From Malania oleifera (lineage: Eukaryota; Streptophyta; Magnoliopsida; Santalales; Ximeniaceae), in the NCBI RefSeq assembly GCF_029873635.1, contig NC_080420.1:34680231-34744230 (forward strand): a DNA stretch of 64,000 nucleotides. The letters are read 5' to 3'. The notes under the pieces are model-generated. The model was not told where the DNA came from and made no database searches. It saw only the letters and a list, made by a program, of their open reading frames with translations. The position numbers were made by a program, and so were the translations under genes. Of the stretch, positions 1 to 10,228 are shown piece by piece. Numbering within the stretch: the first letter of the stretch is position 1; every line of letters begins with the position of its first letter.

Positions 1-1368
1 GTAATAATAGCCTCCACTGTCTCAAGAGAAACATGATGTACTTGTTGCTGTTGGTGCTAGTATTCTTGAGGATTAAGCTGAGGTTCTACCAGAAATTCCC
101 CTTTTTTCTAAGATATTCAATTGCATGCTTATCTCATTAATGGTGTCCTGCAATTCATGTATAGCATGAGTGTACTGATTGTTAGTTGTGACGTGAATCG
201 GCATGAATTGTTGAAACATATTTTCCATCTGTGTCATGCTATCATTAGGAGATTTCTTTGCTGGAATAGGAGCTAAATTTGGTTGAAATCACAGAGGTGT
301 GTAGCTTTGAGAGACCTATTGTGGCTAATACTGCAACTGCTATGGAGGGGCTACATAAGATTGAGGAACTTGCTAATACTGTGAGGAAGATGGACTAGAC
401 TGATCATTCCTCCATGAGAGGCTCGGGTGATTTCTCCATCCATGATTATAAGTGTTTGAGAATGGCTGATTTTGGGATTTGTTGATCCAATTTACTGACT
501 GTACCCGATCAGATCTACTTTCTTGCCAAACTGGTAGTAAATGACAATCCTGAATTCTGTGGTCTGAGGTCTCACAGATAGAGCAATCCTTAGCTTTCAC
601 TTTCTCTGGATCCATAACCTCTAATTTCTTAGACAACGAAGCAATAAGAGACTATAGACTAGTTTCCTTTTTGACCTCGTATCTGCCTTCACCACTGATC
701 ACTCTGAGTGGTTGTACTGCCATTGGTTCCTGTTCATGTCTTGTGTTCCATTGTTGGACACTCTCAGCTAAATAATCGAAGAATGATAAAACCTCATCCA
801 GTTCCTTGCTGAAAAACTTCCTGTTGCACATAGTCTGGACAAACTGTTTACATTCAAGGGTTAGAGCAGTATAAAAATAATTCACTAACCTCCAAGATTC
901 GAATCCGTGATGTATACATATATTCATCAGGTCCTTGAATCTCTCTTAGCAAGCCTAGAACGTCTTGTCACCTTTTTGCATGAATTAACTGATCTGTTCC
1001 TGCAAAAATTGAGTTATCTGTAACGGAAAAAATTTAGCCCAACTAGAGATAGAATTAGGCCTAAGAGAACTAAATCACGTCTTAGCCTTGTCTTTCAATG
1101 AAAAAGGAAATAGACGCAATCTAATTGCTTGATTAGTAGTAGTCTCGTCTATGAATGTAACACATGCAAGCTCAAAATCAGTTTAATGCTTATACGAATT
1201 TTCATACTCCATCCCATAAAATTGAGGTATCACATATATCATTCTAGACTTAATGTAAAAGTTCTGTGCATTCTCAGACAATATGATGTGAGATGGTTGT
1301 ATGGTTTGTGTGGGCTGCAAAAAATCCATAAGCATGCGTGGTGCAGGTACAGTCATACTTTTTTTCAA
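1..1368 (-). pseudogene. gag: Gyp1 gag (retrotransposon capsid) remnant
   Basis: Capsid/nucleocapsid polyprotein of a Ty3/gypsy element, which would form the cytoplasmic virus-like particle. Three blocks share one frame. The N-terminal part includes IRLRLFPFS near 1080-1125. The Retrotrans_gag C-terminal part includes HHGFESWRLVNYFY near 870-915. A CCHC knuckle, CSICETSDHRIQDC (C-x2-C-x4-H-x4-C), lies near 550-592. A weak glutamine/leucine-rich tail follows down to position 1. In-frame stops include TAG at 652-654 and TAA at 946-948, with others in the N-terminal part, so it cannot make a full Gag. It is transcribed away from the LTR at 1490-3153, as expected. Confidence 0.8.
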
Positions 1369-1470
1369 AACTCAAATTTTTTTTTTATTTTTTTTATTTT
1401 TATTTTTCATGAGAAAAATTAAAATAATGAGAAAAAAAACACTAGTTTGAAACTAAAACTGACATTCCTT

Positions 1471-1483
1471 GGTAACGGCGCCA
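1471..1483 (-). other. Gyp1 primer-binding site
   Basis: On the minus strand TGGCGCCGTTACC follows the LTR after a six-base spacer (AGTTTT, 1484-1489). TGGCGCCGTT is the start of a primer-binding site common in plant Athila/Tat elements and usually assigned to tRNA-Asp. The tRNA assignment is from general knowledge, not checked. Confidence 0.8.
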
Positions 1484-1489
1484 AAAACT

Positions 1490-3153
1490 TGACTTACTTG
1501 AAAAATGAGTAGCGCAAAGGCTATCTCAAGTATAGGAGTTTAGTCGTGTAATAATTCCTCTGAGAATGCATTTTATTCCAAACTTGTGTAATTCCCAAAG
1601 AAATTAAGAAAAGAAAAATTTACTGAACATAGTTCAAATTCAGTTTCTTGAGATTTTTGAGATTTTGTAATGGAAATAAAACAATGTGAACTTTTATTTA
1701 TGAGCTTAAAATTAAAACATAAAATAAGAACCTAATACACTTAGAATAACAAGAAACAAATGACGGTAATTAAATCCTATTTAGATAATAAATAAATCCT
1801 AAGTATGAAATTCTGGACAAAAGCCTAAAGATGAAAACTTTATTAATTAACTAAAGCATTCAATCATAAAATTAAACACCAACTAAACAATTGAACTTAA
1901 CCTAATTAATTAAAGTAAACAAAATTAAACTTAATCCTATAATAGATTCAAACAAAAATAAAATAACCTAAACTTAAATAAAAGATTAACAAAACTTATC
2001 GAACTTAATAAACTAAAATGCAATAAAAACTTAGACTTTAATTAAATGGAACTTAAAATAAATAGAACCAAACAAAATTTAAATCCTAAAGAAGAATTTT
2101 TTTTTAAGAGACCAAACCGAACTTTAACAATGAAAAATAACTCAACCAAAATTAATTCTAATAATGATATTAAATAAGAAGAGAAAAAAAATGAATTTAA
2201 TAATAAGAACCCAACAAAAATTTAAAAGTTCAAAACTTTAATTAAAATTTAACTAAAAATTAACAATGATCAACCAAGTATTTAAATGCAATAAAAAAAA
2301 CTAGAGAACAAGAGGAGAAGGAAAAAGAAAAGAAGAAAGAGAGAGAGAGAGAGAGTTGCCTCCTCCAGCCCCCCAGCCGTGTCTTGTGCATGAACAAAAA
2401 ACAAAAAGAAAAAAACCCTACCCCAAAACCTATATCCTACTTTCCCCCTTGACTTTTCAACCTCATTCTTTCTTTCCTTTCCTTTCTCTTTTCTTTCTTT
2501 CCTTTCTTCCTTCACCCAGCGTATCACCCACGCCCTTAAGAGGACCTGGCTACATGGCCGGGTCACATCACTTTTTATGTATATTTTTATTTTATTTTCT
2601 TTTTTCAAAAGCACCTGATCTGCCCTCCTATTTTAAGTCCAATTTCGCCATAATTAAGTCCGTATTTCTCAAAGATCAAAACACAAAAGTTGTAGAGCTC
2701 TTCATCAGTTTTCCCCATAATTTTGAATTGTCTCGATTGGAGTTCGGACGAGAAAGTTACGCTCAGATTACAAAGTAGTGCCGGAATAGTCCATAAAAAT
2801 AGCGTATGGTAACTTCACATCTAATTTAGACCTTGCTGCAGCTAGTATTTCTCAAAATTCAAGACACAAAAATTGTAGAGAGTTTTCTTAGCTTTCTATT
2901 TCATCTTGAATCATTTGAATCGAAGGTCGGATGAAAGAGTTATGCACAGATTATAAAGTACCGTCAATTTTTAGCTTCCAATAGTTGCCCTACAATAAAA
3001 TATACCAAAAATTTATAAAGTATTCAATAAAACCCAAATATCATAAATAGGACACAAATTTAAAATATTTAGAGTACTTAGGTATTTAATTTAAAATATA
3101 AGCCTCAATGCATGAATTAAAGCACCTAATTACGTAGTTTATGCGCGTAATCA
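1490..3153 (-). repeat. Gyp1 5' LTR (1664 bp)
   Basis: On the minus strand it starts TGATTACGCG and ends GTAAGTCA, with TG...CA ends and TGAC/GTCA edges. It aligns by eye with the Gyp2 LTRs and sLTR-5 at both tips, in the block near 2520-2570 (pairs with 4900-4930 and 44875-44910), and in two diverged 120-bp blocks at 2668-2795 and 2848-2968. The stretch 1600-2340 is very A-rich on the plus strand. Small open frames at 2282-2778 are chance frames in low-complexity pyrimidine tracts. Confidence 0.85.
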
Positions 3154-3554
3154 ACTAGCCTTGTGGAATAGTCCTGGATTGGCTTAGATTTGGTTAGGAA
3201 AGTTAGGTACACCATCTTGGTAAGGTGAAGGTTGAGGTCAGTCCCACTAATTGAATTGGTTGTAACAGGTGCCGCTCCACCCGTTAAGTGAGCCGTAGTG
3301 GAATCCTTATGCTGGTGAGCCAAGACGGGGACGTAGGCACTTTGGCCGAACCCCGATAACATATCTGGTGTCAGTCTATTTTTCACACTTTATTTTCTAC
3401 ACCTGGATGTTTATTGGTTAAATATATGCTTGGGTTTGAAACTGTTTAGACTGCCTCCTAGGTTGCGTAATAATGATTGTTGAATTAGTAAAACCTAGGC
3501 ATAATTTTTAAATCTCCAATTCACCCCCCTCTTGGGATTGCACCAAAGCTAACA
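3154..3554 (+). repeat. sLTR-1: 3' end of a Sirevirus-type LTR (plus sense)
   Basis: The last 400 bp of an LTR related to sLTR-2 and sLTR-3, ending in ...ACCAAAGCTAACA at 3554. Its left part was separated by insertion of Gyp1 and is off-window. It carries the R/U5 hairpin module (3326-3355) and the conserved TTCACCCCCCTCTTGGG block near 3520-3536. It sits within SirB gag: minus-strand gag codons begin immediately at 3555. A frame on the opposite strand (3126-3386) is antisense LTR and not a gene. Confidence 0.8.
3326..3355 (+). promoter_or_regulatory. LTR R/U5 hairpin, copy in sLTR-1
   Basis: Arms CGGGG (3326-3330) and CCCCG (3351-3355) enclose ACGTA-GGC...GCC-GAA, giving an outer 5-bp and inner 3-bp stem. 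One of eleven copies in the window; see findings for covariation. Confidence 0.6.
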
Positions 3555-3719
3555 AAATGAGGTAGAGGGAGAGACGTGTACCTCTTCATCATCTAATGCT
3601 ATCAAGCAACAATTTGCTACTTCTTGATCACTTGAGTCCAAATCATCCCAAGTGGTAGCCTTCTTCTCTTCAGTTCCTTCATATGTATATTATAATTCTT
3701 CCCAAATTGCCTTTGCACT
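3555..3719 (-). pseudogene. gag: SirB gag, downstream half
   Basis: Minus-strand continuation of the SirB gag at 12945-13279, separated by the Gyp2 insertion. Codons resume with SAKAIWEEL, then a TAA stop, then YTYEGTEEKKATTWDDLD and an acidic stretch ending at the sLTR-1 junction. The gcact at 3715-3719 is one copy of the Gyp2 target-site duplication. This is the end of the UBN2/capsid-type domain of a copia Gag. The rest of SirB (zinc knuckle and any pol) would be left of the window. Confidence 0.75.
3715..3719. repeat. Gyp2 target-site duplication, left copy (gcact)
   Basis: gcact here and at 12187-12191 flank Gyp2 exactly outside the TG...CA ends. A further copy at 12945-12949 comes from the later 758-bp tandem duplication. 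Confidence 0.9.
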
Positions 3720-5688
3720 TGATTGGTGCAAAACTGCAAGTGCACAGTGTCATAGTTTTATAATATAGTGATGTGAAGAGTATCGTCCTCAGGGATTATG
3801 TCTTAATTTTACCAAGTGCCAAAATTGTACTAATCTTGATTTTATTTAGAAAATTTAATAATTTTAGAATGCGAAATTGAAATAAGGCTACTTTAAATAA
3901 ACTATTTAAGGGAAAATAAAACTGGTTGCCACGTATCAAATTAATGAGGGTGAAAACTTCTAGGAAACTGATTTCACCTAGTTTCTCACTATACTTTACT
4001 CATCTAGCTAATTCGATTCCGTTTTCTCTATTTATTAGCAAATCTCCAATTTTTTAAAAGCCTCTTTCGATAGTCAATCAGAACTTATTCTTGTTTATTA
4101 TTTAACATAAAAATATGAAAATTAACAACACAAGAACGCAGTAAGACCCTCAATTTTTTTAATACCATGTAAGTTCATACAAGTATTTCAATGTCTATAT
4201 TCACCTACGCTGAATTATCCAAGATCTATCCTATAATTCGCTCTTTCGGTAGGAAATCACAAGACCAACATCATCTAATTAATGGTCAGTTAATTAAAAC
4301 CATTAAGTACAGAATAACTCAGACAAACATTAAAGAAAACTACTTCAGATTAGCATAAGAGAGCAAACATAGTTTAAAACTGGGTTACATCATTTTCCTA
4401 GAATAAAAGAATTAGTTCATGTCGAAAATTAAATCAAACATAAACAATTTCACCATGCTTTCTTTTATTTGGAGAGTAGAAGACAAAACAACACCCACAG
4501 TACCGATGTCGCGCGCCGTGAACACCCCGAGCACCATTGTTGTCTGGCGCTTACCAGTTCTCGAAAAGATCTTAACTTTTTAGCATACTGCCAACCACCT
4601 TGCTGTTCGTGTGTTGTGTCTGTGCAACACCCCAAAAGAAAACCTCCCAGATGCTCCTCATGGCCTACTTTGCATGTGTCCCAAAAATAATCCCTCCCCA
4701 GAGTTGCAGCTACTCCCCAGTTCGGCCTCCTTGTGTCTCCCAAAAAAAAAAAAAAATATTATGATCCTCTCCGTGTGTGGTGCAGCCTCCACAAGAAGCC
4801 CTAGAATAATCCTCATTTCTTTGACTTTTTTAAATCCTTTCTTTTCTTTCCTTTCTTTCTTTTTCTTTGTGTTTCTTCTATATGTCTCTAGCGCATGCCT
4901 ACCAAGAGGACCCAGCTGCATGGTCGGGTTAAATCATATATTATTTTTTATTTTTTTTCTTTTCTTTTCTTGTTTCTTCCTTTTTTTTTTTTTTTTTCAG
5001 CGTAGAAGCCTGATTTTTACCTTCCTACTACCTATAACTCTCAAAGCTCAAAACATAAAAATTGTAGAGAAATTCCTTAGATTTTCACAATATTTTGATA
5101 TATCTTAATCGAAACTCGGACGAGAATGTTATGCCCAGATTACGAAGTAATGTCGAAATAGTCCATAAAACAACGTACGGTAACTTCACATCCAATTTCG
5201 ACCTTGATGTAGTTAGTATTTCTCAAAACATAAAACATGAAAGTTGTTGAGGATTCTCTTAGTTTTTATATCATTTTGAATCATATGAATCAGAGATCAT
5301 ATGAGAGAGTTACACATAGATTACAAAGTAGTGTCAAAAACAACCTCTCTTTGCGTGCATAGCTCAGCTTCCGAAAATTATCCTTTAAATGTTCATGAAA
5401 ATCCCGGATGCTCACGGTCTTTGATTTGGACTCTGCCTCACATACACGTCACCTCTTTATGCTCACAACCCACGAACATTCTAATCTTGGATTTAATGTT
5501 AAAAAATTATCCTGCAATAATAAAACACGAGTTTCCATAAATGTTCGGCAACAAATAGGGTAATTATCTTAAAATTATCGGGCGAGCTTAATGATTAAAA
5601 TATTAGACAAAATCGGTCATTGAATTAAGATTATGATCTTTAATGCATAAATTTAAATACCTAATTACACAATTTTGATACGTAGTCA
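3720..5688 (-). repeat. Gyp2 3' LTR (1969 bp)
   Basis: Pairs end to end with 10229-12186. The plus-strand start tgattggtgc matches tgatcggtgc, and the end cgtagtca matches cgtaatca. It has a pyrimidine-rich tract (4805-5000) and two diverged copies of a 120-bp block (5038-5163 and 5219-5341). Small frames here (e.g. 4465-4743, 4611-5108) recur in the other LTR only because the LTRs are copies; I do not regard them as genes. Confidence 0.92.
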
Positions 5689-7371
5689 CACCCCCTAACT
5701 AGTTTTTTGTTAGTCTCTAGCAAATAACGTGAATGCAATCCAAGGTGGTGCCATATCAATTTCAGTGAATGAACGCACATGCAACACAACCATACCTTTT
5801 CATATATAGGAATATCACCAAATTACACACAAGCTCATTTGTACACCAAAATTAACTCGCAATTTGGAAACAAGTCGCTCATACAAGTTTCATCACTGTA
5901 TAGCCATTAAGAGCAGTATACTCACATAAAATTAACCAGCAATCACAATTCAGAGTTAATGTAGCCATATAAATTTAAGTATAAATAGGAAAACTCTCAA
6001 GAAATGTGTAATGTGGATGACTCATTACACCCAAAATATCCATGGACACCTACAGAACGGTCATTTTGACTCGACCTAACTGGTATACCCTAAAAAACAC
6101 TAAAAAAGGATGGTTTCATTTGTCGTATGTGAGGAGGAGTGTCATGATCAAACATCCCACATATTGCAAGGAACAAATGCTCAATGTACAGAGTGGACTA
6201 GTCTAGAAAGGATCCAGCCTATTTACGAGGTGTCAGGTTCTTCACCTTAGCATCTTCTCACCTACTCGCCATATCCAACTAAGATCACCCTAGATCAACT
6301 TATTCACAAACTAGGCGTGAATACATCTGAGGCATTAGGCGGGTGAAGAGTCTTCATATTTGGAGAACATGTGTCATGTCCCTAAATTTTGTTGTAGTTG
6401 TGTGGAGCAGGTATTAATCTTTCACCTCTTTTGGGGTATTTCTATTTCTCTTTTTCTTTCTTCTACTCAATTTTTAATTTCTTTCTTTTCATGGTCAGTT
6501 AGGACAATCATAACACTTCTTCTATTGTTTTCATACCACCTATGTGCATTAAGCTCGAATAAGAGTCCATGAAATAAGTCTATTTCTAGGGGTGACTCAG
6601 CCTTCACATCTTGATTAGGCTACAGGACCTTGGTTTCTATCTCCCTACTAGATGCCACCCCTAGGCTGGCAAGTCAAAAACCAAGACTAGTGCACAAAGT
6701 GTATCTAGAAAAATAGGGAAATTTGAGTTTCATGAACTATGAGTTGACGTCAAAAACTCAAAAGAATGATAAATGGCTCAACAGTACCTCACAAGGTGTC
6801 AAAGTCGCCAGGGCGTTCTCTCAGTGTTCACAAGGAACCCTAAGTGCTACAAGTCACGTGAATATGTATTTTTTTGGCTTCAAGAGATACCATGTAGATA
6901 CAAGAGTTTATATAGCCAGATTAACACAATTGAACTACCAATCAACCTTCAATGAGTTACACTTCCTAGTTTAGCCATATAAAGAGAAACTACACATAAA
7001 TGACCCAAGTGTGTACTCCTAGGTTATATGCAAGTATGTGAAGGGCATAAGTAGTGTCACTCATGGCCTAATCCTCCATATTCACATTTTTTTTCAATGT
7101 TATTAAAATATGAGAAAGATTGAAGAAAATAAAGAAACTTCCCTGACTTCTTGGTGAATCCGTCGAGGAATTAAATTTTCAGCTTTATACTCGTGCCAAA
7201 TAAAGCTGCATAAAAAATCTAAATTATTCAAAAGTGAATAGATAAATAAATAAAGTAATAAAGATAAAAGAAAAAAATAAAAGAAAAACTCTTTGGGTTG
7301 CCTCCTATAAGCGCTTGTTTTAACGTCACCAGCCAGTCTTTTCAATCTTCATCAACCAGGATCTCCAAGAG
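5689..7371 (-). other. Gyp2 3' internal non-coding region with polypurine tract
   Basis: About 1.7 kb between the integrase tail and the 3' LTR with no recognisable frame on either strand. A short purine run (TTAGGGGGTG on the minus strand, 5689-5698) abuts the 3' LTR and fits a polypurine tract. Athila-type elements often carry extra sequence here; I see no env-like frame. Confidence 0.6.
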
Positions 7372-7662
7372 GAATAAATGCACAGTTCCTCTCCATTTGT
7401 TCTCCATAGTAGTGCTTTAGTCTCTGACCATTAACTCTGAATATATTCCCTGTCTTGTCCTTCAAGTCTATTGCTCCAAAATGAAAAACTTTGTCAATTG
7501 TACGAGGACTTGTCCATCTTGACCTCAACTTACCTGGGAAGAGTTTTAATCTTGAGTTAAAGAGTAGAATCTATTGTGCTGGAGCAAACTAATGCCTAAG
7601 AATATGTTTGTCATGCCACTTCTTCGTCCGCTCTTTGTAGATTTTTGCATTTTCATATGCAT
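7372..7662 (-). pseudogene. pol: Gyp2 integrase C-terminal tail
   Basis: The minus strand carries AYENAKIYKERTKKWHDKHI (about 7597-7657), then material resembling VLLFNSRLKLFPGKLRSRW and FHFGAIDL. This is the usual C-terminal tail of plant gypsy integrase, after the catalytic core. Frames shift several times. Just upstream (minus sense) the reading is PEHLRYAFSGD, which belongs to the start of the RT region in these elements, so roughly two-thirds of pol is missing at this join. The remnant cannot integrate DNA. Confidence 0.7.
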
Positions 7663-8492
7663 CACCTGAGAACGCATAACGAAGATGCTCAGGGAATTGC
7701 TTCAACTCTAGAGATATAGGTTTCTGCATCTTTTCTTTAGAGATTATAGAATCCATCTTTACTACCATAAGTTCTAGCCTCCCTACGCACTAGTGTGTTT
7801 TAATTTTCTGCAAGGATCATTTTAGGAGCTAGTACATATTTTTGAAAGGCTTTTTCTACACCTTGCTAAATGACATCTACTCAAAAGCAAGTGCTTGGAT
7901 CTTCTAGAAATCTCATGTCTTGGTAGATGTTGAACATAACCTCTTCCTTGTCAACTCTCAATGTTAACTCACCCTTTTGAACATCAATTAAAGCCCTTTC
8001 AGTGGCCAAGAATGGTCAGCCAAGAATTAGTAGAACTTCTTGGTCTTCCTCTATATCTAACACCACAAAATCTGTAGGAAAATTTAATTTGTCCACCTTT
8101 ACCAATACGTCTTCTATGATTCCACATGGATACTTGATGGATTGGTCTTCTAGTTGTAAAGAAATGGTTGTTTGTTTCATCTCTCCAAGTCCCAATTTCC
8201 AGCAAATAGAAAGTGGCATAAGATTAATGTTAGCACCAAGATCACATTAAACTTTATCAAAAAATGAATTTCCAATAATGGAAGGCAAAGTGAAACTCCC
8301 TGGATCTTTTAATTTTTGAGATAATTTCTTTTGAAGAATAACACTACATTCCTTGGTAAGCTTCACTGTTTCAAACTCCTCCAATTTTATTTTATTTGAA
8401 ATGATGTCCTTCGGGAATTTGACATAGTTTGACATTTGTTCCAAGGCATCTACAAAAGGAATGTTTATGTGAATTTTCTTAAAAATTTCCAA
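7663..8492 (-). pseudogene. pol: Gyp2 aspartic protease region
   Basis: Retroviral-type aspartic protease that would mature Gag-Pol. The N-terminal part (8492-8247) reads through DPGSFTLPSIIGNSFFDKV to a TAA stop, then CDLGANINL (8220-8246) with the active-site aspartate. DLGA in place of DSGA is usual in this branch. GRPFLATERALIDV follows near 7985-8030 and the frame degrades below about 7900. The stop lies directly before the active-site motif, so no functional protease is possible. Gag lies upstream and the pol deletion junction downstream. Confidence 0.8.
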
Positions 8493-9946
8493 AAACTTAG
8501 AAAATTACTTATCTAATTTTTTCTTTTGAAAAAGTTGAGGATAAGGAAGTGGAGTAGAGAGAATAGGAGGATTGTCAGGAAATGAAATTTCTAGTGGTGT
8601 GTCAGTCTTTCCTGGTGTATCATCCACAATCTCCTTTTCTTCCCTTTATTCTTGCTTCAGCCATTATTTTCAGTTGTAGGTGTGGACATGGTTTCCTTTG
8701 TTGGTGACTTCTCAATTTCTCTTCCACTCCTAAGTGTGATGGCCTTGCATTCTTCCTTTGGGTTCTCCTCTGTGTTGCTGGGAAAAGTTCCTCTTTGTTG
8801 GGAATTTATGGTCGTGGCTAGTTGCCTGATTTGCGTTTCAAGATTCTTCATAGTGGCTCCCATATTGCTGCAATGAGTCTCAATGTTATCCAACCATGAA
8901 TCATTCTTTTTAAACCTTGTTTTGTCTCCTCAAAAAATGATACCATGGCTTCCTCAATTGACATCTTGTTTCCACTTTGTTGACTTTCAAGTCTTGGAGG
9001 AGGTTGTAGCACATTCCTTGTATTTCCATAAGACAAATTCTCATGATTTTGATGCCTTGGATGGTAATATTGTGGCAAAGGATCACCACGATAATTATAG
9101 TTCCGATTGTTGATGTATTGAACTTGTTCTTAACTCGCTTGTTGCTCGGATTTGTCCTACTTGTTGCTGCCACATATTCTACACTTTGTGGTATCCTTTG
9201 GGTTGTCAAAGCTTAAATTTGATGAGATAGAGAAGCAACTTGAGCTAAAAGTGTAGCAAGCGGCTCCAATTCATGAATCCCAGCACTTTCTTAGCCATAG
9301 TTCTTTCGATTGGCCATTGATAGTTATTTGAGGCCATTTCTTCCAAAACAGTAGTAGCATCCTCAGGTGTCTTTGGCATCAAAGTTCTCCCAGACGCAAC
9401 ATCAACTAAAGTCTGAGTTTGCCTGTTTAACCCATTATAAAACATATTAATTTGCAACCAATCCGATAATCCATGTTGAGGGTAGCGCCGAATCAAATCC
9501 TTATACCTTTCCCATGCTTCATAGAGTGACTCAAAATCATGTTGCTTGAATTGACCAATCTCACTCCTGAGTTGAGCTGTTTTTGTAGGTAGAAAGAATT
9601 TAGCTAGAAATTTTTCTGTTATGTCCTGCCAACTAGTGATACTTACTGGTTGTAAAGATTGTAGCCAACCTCTTGCCTTGTCCCCCAAAGAAAAAGGAAA
9701 CAGTCTCAGTCTAATGGTGTCTTCAGTAACACCATTGATCTTTACAATGTCACAAGTATTCCAAAATATCGCCGGATGGATATTGGGATCATCAAGTGGT
9801 GATCCACCGAATTGGGCCTGCTGCACCATGCTGGTTAATGCAGGTTTGAGCTCAAAATTTTTGCCATTAATGGATTGGTGTTTGATACTTGAATAGTTGT
9901 CATTCACAACTGGCCGTACATAATCCTTTAAGGTGCATGACTGCAC
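8493..9946 (-). pseudogene. gag: Gyp2 gag
   Basis: The first 233 codons (9946-9248) are open and carry the Retrotrans_gag domain: TIRLRLFPFSLGDKARGWL, then FESLYEAWERYKDLIRRYP and INMFYNGLNRQTQTLVD. Below 9245 the frame breaks. Recognisable pieces continue in other frames: QSVEYVAA near 9175, YGNTRNVLQPPP near 9000-9030, and a coiled-coil-like ETHCSNMGATMKNLETQIRQ near 8825-8885 with CKAITLRSGREI near 8720-8750. No CCHC knuckle is obvious. It should form virus-like particles; as it stands only the N-terminal domain could be made. Confidence 0.85.
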
Positions 9947-10199
9947 ATTTGTTGCCCGTTATCAATAGCTAGTACTCTCCTTTTCCTTAGTGCTCTGAGC
10001 GTTCTTTCAATCTCTAGATCAAAAGGAATAATGGCACAGGTTCTAGCACGACGCATCCAACATAAAAACACACCTGAAATAAAGAAGAGTAAAAATAAAA
10101 TAAAATAAAATAAAAAAATAAAATAAAAAAATATAAAAAATAAAATTTTAAATTAAAAGCAAGATTACTTTATATCGATATTGGAAAAAATAAGAAAAA
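9947..10199 (-). other. Gyp2 5' leader
   Basis: Untranslated leader between the primer-binding site and gag; includes an A-rich low-complexity run (10080-10160). No other feature seen. Confidence 0.6.
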
Positions 10200-10222
10200 C
10201 TCAATCCCCTACAATGATGCCA
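10200..10222 (-). other. Gyp2 primer-binding site (degenerate)
   Basis: On the minus strand TGGCATCATTGTAGGGGATT follows the LTR after the same six-base AGTTTT spacer seen in Gyp1. Compared with Gyp1 it has changes at GCC to ATC, so priming efficiency is doubtful. Confidence 0.75.
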
Positions 10223-10228
10223 AAAACT

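Larger units (their letters stand above)
1..3153 (-). mobile_element. Gyp1: Ty3/gypsy (Athila/Tat-like) element, cut by left window edge
   Basis: Reading on the minus strand, a 5' LTR (3153 to 1490) is followed by a primer-binding site and a broken gag running off position 1. Protease, reverse transcriptase, integrase and the 3' LTR would be left of the window. The outer LTR tip (TGATTACG on the minus strand) abuts actag at 3154-3158, the probable target-site duplication; its partner is off-window. The element sits inside sLTR-1, which sits inside SirB, so it is a young layer of the nest. Lineage is inferred from gag similarity and the primer-binding site. Confidence 0.85.

Noticed and set aside
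2282..2778. Overlapping 110- and 140-codon frames on both strands
   Set aside because: They read through pyrimidine/purine tracts of the Gyp1 LTR; composition-driven and without any domain.
3126..3386. 86-codon minus-strand frame
   Set aside because: Antisense to the R/U5 part of sLTR-1; open by chance over the hairpin region.
4465..5108. Several frames conserved between the two Gyp2 LTRs (also 10930-11517)
   Set aside because: Conservation is explained by the LTRs being copies of one sequence; no domain, biased composition, opposite strands both open.
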